The notes below the pieces were generated by a model. It was not told the DNA's origin, ran no database searches, and was given only the letters and a program-made list of their open reading frames with translations. 64,000 nucleotides of DNA from Shimia sp049116215 (GTDB lineage: Bacteria; Pseudomonadota; Alphaproteobacteria; Rhodobacterales; Rhodobacteraceae), in NCBI RefSeq assembly GCF_049116215.1, contig NZ_JAGDZB010000001.1, positions 558,001 to 622,000 on the forward strand. Direction: 5' to 3'. Positions within the stretch are counted from its first letter, which is position 1. Every line of letters begins with the position of its first letter. Position numbers and translations under genes: made by a program. Below, piece by piece: positions 44,112 to 52,067 of this stretch.

Positions 44112-45882
44112 GGAAACGTACCTTATGTCCGGGGTCGGTCTCGGTCAGCGGAGGGGCATCCGCGCCGACAAATCTGAATTCTTCGGGCCAGGACGACGGT
44201 GATCCCGCTCCCTGTGCCACAATTTTGAGGTCGATGGGCCGGGAGATGTCCGGCTCTGGCTGCGCTGCGATCAGCGCTTTGGTGTAGGGGTGCTTTGGAT
44301 TGTAAAACAGCTGCTCCGGTGGGCCTTGTTCGACCACTAGACCAGAGCGCATCACCGCCACCTCATCTGCAATCCGTGCCACCACCGCGAGGTCGTGGCT
44401 GATGAACAGATAGCTCAGGTTCAGCCTATCACGGATGTCTTCCAAAAGCTGCAGCACTTGCTCCTGCACCGACACGTCCAGCGCCGAGGTCGGCTCGTCA
44501 CACACAAGCAAGATCGGGTTGAGCATCAAGGCGCGGGCAATCGACAAACGCTGCCGTTGGCCACCGGAAAACGCATGTGGGTAGCGGGTGAGCATGTTTT
44601 CGTTCAGCCCAACCCATTTGAGGATTTCCACGGCACGATCAATCCGGTCACTTGGGGAGCCAATGCCGTGAATTTCCAATGGTTCGCACAGCGCATCTTT
44701 CACCCGCATGCGCGGATTGAGCGTGCTGTAAGGATCCTGAAACACCATTTGGGCCTTGCGCTGGAATTTCAGTCGGGCATCGCCGTCCAGATCCTGAAGG
44801 TTCACCGGCTCGGACTCGGCTGTCTCCCGGAACAGGATCGACGCCCCTGCATCCGCCCGCTCCGCGCCCAGCGCCATGCGGGCACAGGTGGTTTTGCCCG
44901 ATCCGGACTCGCCCACGACCGCTAGCGTCTTGCCACGCTCCACGCCAAAATCGACACCTCGGACAGCGTTCACCACCGTCTTGGGTTTCCACGGCGCGCT
45001 GCCTTTCAGGATGTAGGTCTTATTGACGTCGCGCATTTCCAAAATGTAATCGCGGTCTGCTTCATCCGGTCGGTCGGCTGGCGTGGCCGGAATTTCCGGT
45101 GCCGCCGCCATCAGGTCTTTGGTGTAAGGATGCTGAGGGTCGCCCAAGATCAACTCGGCAGGCCCACTTTCCATCACCCGACCACGGTTCATCACAACCA
45201 CGTCATCGGCCATATTGGCGACCACACCAAGGTCATGCGTGACCAGAACCACCGCCATGCCGTACTCGGCCTGCAGGTCTTTGATCAACCCCAACACCTG
45301 CGCCTGTGTGGTCACATCCAGCGCCGTTGTGGGCTCATCCGCGATCAAGATATCGGGCCGACCGACCATCGCCATGGCAATCATCGCCCGCTGTCGCATT
45401 CCGCCAGACAGCTCAAACGGATAGCTTTCATAGACTCGCGCCGGATCCACAAAGCCCACACGCTCAAACATCGCCAGCACGCGCTTTTTGCGCTCAGCCG
45501 CATTGAAGTCCCTGTGCAGCTTCAGCGCTTCAGACACCTGATTGCCAATCCGGTGCAGCGGCGACAATGAGCGCATAGGCTCCTGAAAAATCATCGAAAC
45601 CCGATTGCCGCGAATGTCCTGCATCTTCTTTTCGCTGAGCGCCATCAGATCAATTGGATGCCCGCCTTCGCGATCACACAGCACAATCGAACCGGACCGC
45701 ATCTGCGCCGCCGCTGGCAAAATGCGCAGCGCAGAGCGGCAACTCAAAGTCTTGCCAGAACCACTCTCCCCGACCAGCGCCAGCGTCTTTCCGGCCTCAA
45801 CCGAAAAGCTGACATCCTCGACCACGGGCGCATCAGTCCCAAAGCCAATACTCAGGTTTTTAACCGTCAGAAGTGCCGTCAC
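44104..45882 (-). CDS. yejF: Fused double ABC ATPase (YejF-like)
   Basis: 592 aa, two complete ATPase domains. Each has a Walker A (GESGSGKT), signature (LSGGMRQRAMIA in the first, FSGGQRQRLSIA in the second) and Walker B, with the oligopeptide C-terminal segment NPKHPYTKALI. YejF is the single fused ATPase of YejABEF. GTG 45882, with GAGGGA at about six bases, is preferred; GTG 45921 would add 13 residues. First gene of the operon. Confidence 0.92.
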   Translation of the reverse strand: MTALLTVKNLSIGFGTDAPVVEDVSFSVEAGKTLALVGESGSGKTLSCRSALRILPAAAQMRSGSIVLCDREGGHPIDLMALSEKKMQDIRGNRVSMIFQEPMRSLSPLHRIGNQVSEALKLHRDFNAAERKKRVLAMFERVGFVDPARVYESYPFELSGGMRQRAMIAMAMVGRPDILIADEPTTALDVTTQAQVLGLIKDLQAEYGMAVVLVTHDLGVVANMADDVVVMNRGRVMESGPAELILGDPQHPYTKDLMAAAPEIPATPADRPDEADRDYILEMRDVNKTYILKGSAPWKPKTVVNAVRGVDFGVERGKTLAVVGESGSGKTTCARMALGAERADAGASILFRETAESEPVNLQDLDGDARLKFQRKAQMVFQDPYSTLNPRMRVKDALCEPLEIHGIGSPSDRIDRAVEILKWVGLNENMLTRYPHAFSGGQRQRLSIARALMLNPILLVCDEPTSALDVSVQEQVLQLLEDIRDRLNLSYLFISHDLAVVARIADEVAVMRSGLVVEQGPPEQLFYNPKHPYTKALIAAQPEPDISRPIDLKIVAQGAGSPSSWPEEFRFVGADAPPLTETDPGHKVRFHV

Positions 45883-46200
45883 ACCAAGTTCCCTCGCCAC
45901 GCTCTCATTATTTTCCACCACGTGGCGGAGCGTCTTACGTCAACTCAACATGATTATCCCTGCCGGAGCAAGCACCTAGACCCTGCCCCTGCGTGATCCT
46001 CCGCAGATTTATGCATAAAGCCAGGATAGCGGCTTGTTTCATGGGGCTGACGGGCAATCGTTTCTTGCATTGTTCTGGACCCAATGCCACTAAACAGTCA
46101 TATTAAACCAAGAGCATATATCCGTCCGCGTGTTCTTTGGATCCATTTTTTAGAACCAGACCCTTTGGCAATTGGCGCAGCTGCGGCTGCGGAGACATAG
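45883..46200. other. 318-bp divergent gap between the Yej operon and the lipid cluster
   Basis: No ORF, RNA gene or strong terminator was seen. Both operons start from here, so it should hold two promoters. It is lower in G+C than its flanks, but no regulator dyad was recognised. Confidence 0.55.
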
Positions 46201-47427
46201 ATGACAACACCTAGTTCCAGCTTCCTCGCCTTTGCCGAACGCCGCTTTCGTCTCAGCGGGCGTGCCTTGATCGAAAATGGGCACCCCTACTTCGTGCCAA
46301 CCGATGCGCTGGAATCCCGGTCCGACCAATGGCCGGACGGCTACCTCTCGATGTCGCACTACGACTACCTTGGCCTGATGCATCACCCCAAAACGGTCGC
46401 CGCCGCCAAAGAGGCGCTAGACACGCAAGGCACAGGCGTGGGTGCGTCCCGCCTGGTGGGGGGCGAACGCCTCGCCCACCGCGCGCTGGAAGAAGACATG
46501 GCGGATTTTCTGGGTGTGGGCGGCGTGCTTTCGATCATTTCCGGCTACCTGACCAATGTCTCGGTGATTGGCCTGCTTCTGGGCCCTCGCGATCTGGTGC
46601 TGGTGGACGAGCTGTCCCATAACTCGATAGTGGTTGGAGCCCGCGGCGTAAAAGCCCGTATGGAAACCTACGCCCACAATGATCTCGACGATCTCGAACG
46701 CCTGCTGCACAAACATCGCGCGGACTATGGCCGCGTGTTGATCTGCACCGACGGGCTGTTCTCGATGGATGGTGACATCACCGACCTGCCTCGGCTGTTG
46801 GACATGAAAGACGCCTACGACGCCTGGCTGCTGTTGGACGAGGCCCATTCTTACGGCGTACTGGGCGAAACCGGACGTGGCCTCTGCGAACACTTTGGCG
46901 AAGACCCCAAACGCGTCGAAATTGCCATTGGCACCCTGTCCAAAAGCTTTGCCTCCTCTGGCGGTTTTGTCGCCGCCAATTCCGACGTGATCGAATGGAT
47001 GCGCTTCTGCTTACCGGGGTTTGTCTATTCGGTTGGCCTGCCCCCCGCGACAACCGCCAGCGCCCACGCCGCCCTACGACTGCTGCATGAGGAGCCTGAA
47101 CGCGTCACCAAACTGCGCGCCAATTCGCAATATTTCATGCGCAAGGCAGCTGAGGCTGGATTGAACACCGGCACCGCCATCGGCGAGGCCGTGGTGCCTA
47201 TCCTGTTTGAAACGCCTGATGACTGTGTCTTTGTCGCCGAAGCGTTGATGCAACAAGGCATCTACGCCCCCCCAGTGGTGCATGTTGGCATCCCCAAAGA
47301 CATGCCGCGCATCCGCTTTTTCATTTCCGCAGCCCACTCTGAGGCTGACATTGATCGGGTGATTGCTGCCGTGGCGGCCGCACTGACCACCGCCACCGCA
47401 ACCCGACAACGGCTGAGCGCGGAATAG
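46201..47427 (+). CDS. Serine palmitoyltransferase-like alpha-oxoamine synthase
   Basis: 408 aa. PLP-dependent AOS-family enzyme that condenses an amino acid with an acyl thioester. The PLP lysine is K248 in GTLSKSFASSGGF; D213-G219 (DEAHSYG) is the ring-nitrogen Asp region and H140 (DELSHNS) stacks on PLP. SPT, KBL, AONS and ALAS share these; the neighbouring ketosphinganine-reductase-like SDR makes SPT the best guess (serine plus palmitoyl thioester to 3-ketosphinganine). First gene of the lipid operon; no dedicated ACP gene is adjacent, so it may use acyl-CoA or a housekeeping ACP. Confidence 0.84.
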   Translation: MTTPSSSFLAFAERRFRLSGRALIENGHPYFVPTDALESRSDQWPDGYLSMSHYDYLGLMHHPKTVAAAKEALDTQGTGVGASRLVGGERLAHRALEEDMADFLGVGGVLSIISGYLTNVSVIGLLLGPRDLVLVDELSHNSIVVGARGVKARMETYAHNDLDDLERLLHKHRADYGRVLICTDGLFSMDGDITDLPRLLDMKDAYDAWLLLDEAHSYGVLGETGRGLCEHFGEDPKRVEIAIGTLSKSFASSGGFVAANSDVIEWMRFCLPGFVYSVGLPPATTASAHAALRLLHEEPERVTKLRANSQYFMRKAAEAGLNTGTAIGEAVVPILFETPDDCVFVAEALMQQGIYAPPVVHVGIPKDMPRIRFFISAAHSEADIDRVIAAVAAALTTATATRQRLSAE

Positions 47428-47431
47428 CGGC

Positions 47432-48088
47432 ATGACCGGGAACGTCCTCACTACCATGCCGCGCCCTTGCCGGCGCCTCAACGGAGTCTGGGCCTGCGCC
47501 GTCTTAGCTCTCGCATGCTTGTACCTGATCACCGCTGCGGCATCAGCAAAACCATCTCTCGCACCTCAGTCGCTCACGGAAACGCCACATCTGCCACATG
47601 TGAACCCAAAGTTCCGCCATCCGGCCGATCTGCATCAGCTGTTTTTTCTGCAACGCACCATCAATGCCAACACCGTGGTCTACACCGCACATTTTGACGC
47701 TGCGGGCAATCTGGACACGGAAACACCTGTCGCTGTTTATTGGCGCCGCTTTCAGGAACAAGGGCAGGTCATGCCGCTGCGCTGGTATGAGCGTGCCTTT
47801 GGATTTGGTGTGCGGTTGCGCAAATCCGACAGCCCAAATGCCCTTCGCCTGACGTTTAACGGGCTAAAATCACACCCTTTGGAATTGCGCCAAACCGCAC
47901 CTTTTACCGCAGCGTTTTTTGCCAGAATCAACAACCGCGACTACCGTTTGATCTATGCCTATCTGGACGTGGACGAATCCGGCCTCTTTCCCAAAGTCAC
48001 GCGTCTGCGCCTCTATACAAACGACCCGCAAACCGGTCTTTATGTCACTCATACCATTGCCGTTTCCGGCGGAGCTTATACCGAATGA
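47432..48088 (+). CDS. DUF4833-like periplasmic or membrane-anchored protein
   Basis: 218 aa. A basic N-terminus and a hydrophobic stretch (about 19-38) form a signal peptide or anchor. The body has LFFLQRTINANTVVYTAHF, then PVAVYWRRFQEQGQVMPLRWYERAFGFGVR, which fits my memory of DUF4833. Function unknown. Four bases after the SPT-like gene and overlapping the inositol-phosphate synthase by ATGA, so part of the same operon. A role in lipid modification or transport is inference from position. Confidence 0.72.
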   Translation: MTGNVLTTMPRPCRRLNGVWACAVLALACLYLITAAASAKPSLAPQSLTETPHLPHVNPKFRHPADLHQLFFLQRTINANTVVYTAHFDAAGNLDTETPVAVYWRRFQEQGQVMPLRWYERAFGFGVRLRKSDSPNALRLTFNGLKSHPLELRQTAPFTAAFFARINNRDYRLIYAYLDVDESGLFPKVTRLRLYTNDPQTGLYVTHTIAVSGGAYTE

Positions 48089-49197
48089 CCCACGCCCCAG
48101 CCTCCTCCCCCATCCGCACCGTCATTGTTGGCGTTGGCAACTGCGCCAGCTCGCTGATCCAGGGCGTGTCCTACTGCCGCGCCCTAGGGGATGAGGCGGT
48201 TGGAGTCAGCTTTCCGGAGTTGGCCGGCTACACCCCCGGCGATGTCGAATTGGTTGCCGGATTTGACGTCGACAGCCGAAAAGTGGGCAAAACATTAGGC
48301 GAAGCGGCCTTTGCCGCGCCCAATTGCACCGAACAATTCCACACCAACTTGGCCGGCCAAACCGCCCCGGTGCTGCGTGGCCCCGATCTGGATGGCGTGG
48401 CGGCGCATATGCTGGCCAATCCAGCGGACCGCAGCTTCCGCCTGTCTGACGAAGCTGCCCTGACCAAAGACCAAATTGTCGCCGAACTAAAAGAGCTTAA
48501 GGCTGAGGTGATGATCATTTTCCTGCCGGTTGGCTCACAGCAAGCAGTGGAGTTCTACGTCGAATGCGCACTCGCGGCAGGTGTGGCGGTTGTGAACGGC
48601 ATTCCGGTGTTCATCGCCTCGCACCCGGTTTGGGCCGAGAAATTCCGCGCCGCAGGTGTGCCGATCCTTGGCGATGACTTTAAGGCGCAAATGGGCGCCA
48701 CCATCCTGCACCGCACCTTGGCCAACCTAGCGGAAATGCGCGGCGTGGAGATCGACCGCACCTATCAGCTCAACGTGGGTGGCAACACCGACTTCCTCAA
48801 CATGAGTGAAAACGCCCGCCTGACCAACAAACGCGAAAGCAAGACCGAGGCGGTGCAATCCGCCATGGAGCAGCGCCTGGACGACACTGACATCCGCATC
48901 GGCCCGTCTGACTACGTGCCGTGGCTGAAAGACCGCAAAGTGGCCTATGTGCGGCTCGAAGGCCGCCTGTTTGGCGGTGCGCGCACCAACATCGAAGTGC
49001 GTCTGGATGTGGAAGACAGCCCCAACGCCGCCGCCGAGGCGCTCGTGGCCATCCGTCTCGCCCGCATCGCCTGTGATCGCGGCTTGGCTGGCCCCATTTC
49101 CGAGGCGTCCGCCTTCCTGTTCAAGCACCCGCCGGAGCAGATCGAAGACACCGACGCGCACGACGTTGTGCTGCGGTTTGTCAACGAAGGTGCCTGA
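48085..49197 (+). CDS. ino1: myo-Inositol-1-phosphate synthase (mycobacterial Ino1 type)
   Basis: 370 aa, the length of mycobacterial Ino1, shorter than the eukaryotic enzyme. Converts glucose-6-phosphate to L-myo-inositol-1-phosphate (1D-3-phosphate) with NAD+. Key matches: VGVGNCASSLIQGV (Rossmann), LPVGSQQAVEFYVECAL, PILGDDFKAQMGATILHRT, YQLNVGGNTDFLNM and HIGPSDY-like RIGPSDYVPWL, RLEGRLFGGAR. Shares no gap with its neighbours (4-bp and 1-bp overlaps). Inositol synthases are uncommon in Proteobacteria, and here the enzyme is followed by lipid genes. Confidence 0.94.
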   Translation: MTHAPASSPIRTVIVGVGNCASSLIQGVSYCRALGDEAVGVSFPELAGYTPGDVELVAGFDVDSRKVGKTLGEAAFAAPNCTEQFHTNLAGQTAPVLRGPDLDGVAAHMLANPADRSFRLSDEAALTKDQIVAELKELKAEVMIIFLPVGSQQAVEFYVECALAAGVAVVNGIPVFIASHPVWAEKFRAAGVPILGDDFKAQMGATILHRTLANLAEMRGVEIDRTYQLNVGGNTDFLNMSENARLTNKRESKTEAVQSAMEQRLDDTDIRIGPSDYVPWLKDRKVAYVRLEGRLFGGARTNIEVRLDVEDSPNAAAEALVAIRLARIACDRGLAGPISEASAFLFKHPPEQIEDTDAHDVVLRFVNEGA

Positions 49198-49994
49198 TGC
49201 CTGTTGCCTTCATAACGGGCGGCTCAAGCGGCATCGGCTTTGCCGCCGCTTGGGAGTTGGCAATCAAAGGCTATAGCCTCGCGCTGTTTGCCCGTGATGC
49301 GTCCAAACTTCTCGCCACCCGCGACGCCCTTTTGGAAGCCGCACCGGACGTGACCGTAGAGGTCTTTGCAGTAGATGTCGCCAATCGCGACAGTTTTGTG
49401 GAAACACTCAAAGCCGCCGTCCGCAAATTGGGCGCTCCGGAAATGGCCATTGCCAGCGCAGGTATTGCCGAGCCGGGACTGTTCCGCGAGCAAAGTTTTG
49501 AACAGCATCAGCGCCACATGGACGTGAACTACTTTGGCACACTCACCTTCATCGAGACCCTGCGCGGCCCTATGGCCGCGGCGGGCGGTGGGCGCTTTGG
49601 CCTGATCGCCTCTGGTGCGGCCTTCTTTGGCATCTACGGCTATGGCGCCTACGCGCCCTCCAAATTTGCTCTGCGCGGATTGGCAGAAATCCTGCATCTG
49701 GAGTTGGAAAACACCAACATCTCGGTGACGCTGATCTACCCGCCAGACACGGACACGCCCCAACTTGAGGCGGAGAAACGTACCAAGCCCAGCGCCACGC
49801 AAGAAATCACGGAAGGTGGTGGTTTGTGGCAGCCAGTGGATGTGGCCGGCCGGCTGATCAAAGGCATGGAGGCCGGCAAGCCAGTGGTCACACCGGGGCC
49901 GCAGATGCTGCTGCTGAACGGTCTCAGCAGCCTGATTTCGCCCATCCTGCGCTGGCACCAGCGGCGGATCATCCGCAAACACGAGGCCAAATGA
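49197..49994 (+). CDS. 3-ketosphinganine reductase-like short-chain dehydrogenase
   Basis: 265 aa. Classical SDR: TGGSSGIG (7-14), S139, Y152 and K156 of the catalytic set, NAG-like SAGI. The distinctive part is YPPDTDTPQLEAEKRTKPSA from 181, then TQEITEGGG, which matches the conserved YPPDTDTP...E...TKP...T block of eukaryotic 3-ketodihydrosphingosine reductase (KDSR). This reduces 3-ketosphinganine to sphinganine, the step following SPT. The C-terminus is basic and amphipathic and may touch the membrane. Overlaps both neighbours. Confidence 0.86.
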   Translation: MPVAFITGGSSGIGFAAAWELAIKGYSLALFARDASKLLATRDALLEAAPDVTVEVFAVDVANRDSFVETLKAAVRKLGAPEMAIASAGIAEPGLFREQSFEQHQRHMDVNYFGTLTFIETLRGPMAAAGGGRFGLIASGAAFFGIYGYGAYAPSKFALRGLAEILHLELENTNISVTLIYPPDTDTPQLEAEKRTKPSATQEITEGGGLWQPVDVAGRLIKGMEAGKPVVTPGPQMLLLNGLSSLISPILRWHQRRIIRKHEAK

Positions 49995-50878
49995 CCGCCC
50001 TGACTCTGCCTCACGTCACAGCCGCCATTGTCGCCATCTACGCCTTTGGGTTTGGCATCATTGCCGTGCTGGCGCTGATCCCCGCCCGCCGCAAAGACGC
50101 GATGGAATTTGGCAAAACGCTCGGCACCGCCGTTGCTCTGATTGCCGTGTTGACGGCACTGTTTTGGCTTGGCCCATATGCCCTTTATCTGGCTATGCCT
50201 ATAATGGTTGCACGCATTGCATTTGAGATGGAAGCTGTGCGCTTCCCATCGAAACCAAGGATCCTATTCGCAATAACTTCATCTGGTTTTTTGGCACTTA
50301 TGGCAATGTTTGTCCCGACAGAAATACAAATGCTGATTCTGGGTTGGGCATTTCTGTTCGCGCTCCATCTGTTACGAGAGGAACGCGAAAGAACCCCGGG
50401 ACAAATCGATACTGACCTTATGGTATACCCAATCCTGCCCGCCTGCCTGCTGGCCTCAGGCACCATCGACACCGCCCTCGCCCCGCTCCTTCTCGCAACC
50501 TATCTGATGGTGGAAATCTTCGACAGCTTCGCGCTGTTCTTCGGCGCCATGTGGGGCCGCACCAAAGCCTTCCCGACCCTCAGCCCGAACAAGACCGTCG
50601 AAGGCCTGCTCGGCGGCGGCTTCGCCCTGCTGACCCTCTCCCTGATCACCGCTGCCGCTCTTGGACTACCGCTCCTACACACCGCCCTCACCGCGCTGCT
50701 TGTCGGTGTTCTCGCCGTGGTTGGCGACCTCGCCGCCTCCCGCCACAAACGCATCGCAGGCGTGAAAGACTACCCGCAAGTCCTGCCCCGCCAGGGTGGT
50801 CTGTTGGACAGTCTTGACAGCTGGATCGCCGCCGGCGCGGGCATCACCGCCCTGCATACCGTCGCGCAATGGTGGTGA
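49991..50878 (+). CDS. CdsA-family phosphatidate cytidylyltransferase-like protein
   Basis: 295 aa, around eight membrane helices. The C-terminal block KRIAGVKDYPQVLPRQGGLLDSLDSW resembles the CdsA signature, K-R-x4-K-D...HGG..DR.D, but with HGG as QGG and the last DR as DS. CDP-lipid synthesis from CTP is the expected activity; the altered residues may reflect a different lipid substrate. The nearby CDP-alcohol phosphatidyltransferase needs such a CDP-lipid. A stretch from about 50171 to 50440 uses rare codons (ATA, AGG, AGA, CTA, TTA) unlike its flanks. Overlaps the SDR by ATGA. Confidence 0.82.
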   Translation: MTALTLPHVTAAIVAIYAFGFGIIAVLALIPARRKDAMEFGKTLGTAVALIAVLTALFWLGPYALYLAMPIMVARIAFEMEAVRFPSKPRILFAITSSGFLALMAMFVPTEIQMLILGWAFLFALHLLREERERTPGQIDTDLMVYPILPACLLASGTIDTALAPLLLATYLMVEIFDSFALFFGAMWGRTKAFPTLSPNKTVEGLLGGGFALLTLSLITAAALGLPLLHTALTALLVGVLAVVGDLAASRHKRIAGVKDYPQVLPRQGGLLDSLDSWIAAGAGITALHTVAQWW

Positions 50879-50918
50879 GACACTTGCCAGCCCCCGCCTT
50901 GGCAGAGACACTCCCCCC

Positions 50919-52067
50919 ATGAGCCAACACCGCCCACACACACGCAAATTTGCTCTGCCCCTGCCCCGGCTGCCGATTGTTCGCGTGTTGGGCAAGCCTT
51001 TAATCTTGCGCCTGTTGCTGCTGCTTCTGGTGATCGAGGCCATATTCCTCGCCGAAAGCTTCACCACCCTGATGGAGCACGCCCTGCGCTACGACGGCAC
51101 CGCCCGCGACGTGCTGCATCTGCTCAGCTTCAAGACACCCGAAATTCTCGACCTCGCCCTCGCCATCAGCCTGCTGATCGCCACCTATTTTGCCACGCAG
51201 GACGCCCGCAACCGCGGCGAGCTGGTGATCCTCGCCACCGCAGGCATCCACTGGGGTCGCGTGATCGCCTTTGTGCTGCTGCTCGGAACTCTCGGCGGGA
51301 TGCTCAGCTTTCTCAACGCCGGGCTTGTGCTGCCGATGGCCAAATACGGCGAACGCCTCGCCTTGGCCGCCCTGCAAAAAGACCACGTGCTATCGCGCAT
51401 CAACACCAGCCGTGATCACACCACCCTGCAAACCATCCGCGACACAACCTTCATCGCCACCCCACCACAGGACACAGCCCAATCCCGCGGCCAGCTCTTT
51501 GTGTTTCAGCCCAACTTGACCGGCAACTGGCGGGTTGCGCAATCGCAGGACTGGCAGGTCACCGACCCGGCCCCGACTGACACCCACACGATCACGCTGC
51601 AATCGCTTTCCGTGCTCGAAGCGCCTTACCCAAATGGTCAACCCAAACCGCTCAACCGGTTCAAAACCGCCCAAGCCAGCTTTGCCTTTCAAATGGCGGA
51701 CGCCCTGCCCGCGCCCGACACCGCCCGCACCGCCGCTGAGCAGCTGCTAGACCTCAACGCCAATCAACCCGCCCAGCTCACCCGCCTTGTCACCCGCGCC
51801 CTCATGGTGCCGATGGCCGGGCTGCTGGCCCTAGCCGCATTATTGGCTGGCGGCGCTGGCCCCTGGCGTCACACCGCCCTGCCCTTGGCCGCGCTGCTGA
51901 TGATGTCCACCGATGTGGCTAGCCGCGCTCTTTTGGCGGAGTGGTCCACCACCGTCCCAACACCGGCGCTCCTGCTGCTTGCACTCACCTTCTACATCGG
52001 CCCACCGCTCGCCTACCTGCTCTGGCGCGGCGAGACGCTGATGGCGCCACAACGAGGCCGCACATGA
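50919..52067 (+). CDS. LptF/LptG-family permease (first of pair)
   Basis: 382 aa. Three N-terminal helices (about 25-45, 68-86, 108-130), a periplasmic beta-jellyroll-like segment of about 170 residues, then three C-terminal helices (about 288-375), the layout of YjgP/YjgQ proteins that move LPS from the inner membrane into the Lpt bridge. No LptB ATPase gene is in the cluster, so it would borrow the housekeeping one. ATG 50919 is preferred over a frame opening at 50796 inside the cdsA-like gene. Confidence 0.84.
   Translation: MSQHRPHTRKFALPLPRLPIVRVLGKPLILRLLLLLLVIEAIFLAESFTTLMEHALRYDGTARDVLHLLSFKTPEILDLALAISLLIATYFATQDARNRGELVILATAGIHWGRVIAFVLLLGTLGGMLSFLNAGLVLPMAKYGERLALAALQKDHVLSRINTSRDHTTLQTIRDTTFIATPPQDTAQSRGQLFVFQPNLTGNWRVAQSQDWQVTDPAPTDTHTITLQSLSVLEAPYPNGQPKPLNRFKTAQASFAFQMADALPAPDTARTAAEQLLDLNANQPAQLTRLVTRALMVPMAGLLALAALLAGGAGPWRHTALPLAALLMMSTDVASRALLAEWSTTVPTPALLLLALTFYIGPPLAYLLWRGETLMAPQRGRT

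Noticed and set aside
41598..44177. 859-codon plus-strand open frame opposite the yejB/yejA genes
   Set aside because: It is the antisense of confidently assigned transporter genes; its product has no recognisable domain and is rich in His, Gln and Arg as expected of a GC-rich shadow frame. Similar long shadows at 22116-23426 and 37283-38668 were rejected for the same reason.
46201..47427. 5-aminolevulinate synthase or 2-amino-3-ketobutyrate ligase
   Set aside because: These share the AOS fold and motifs, but the neighbouring KDSR-like reductase and lipid genes favour a serine palmitoyltransferase-like role; amino-acid choice still needs proof.
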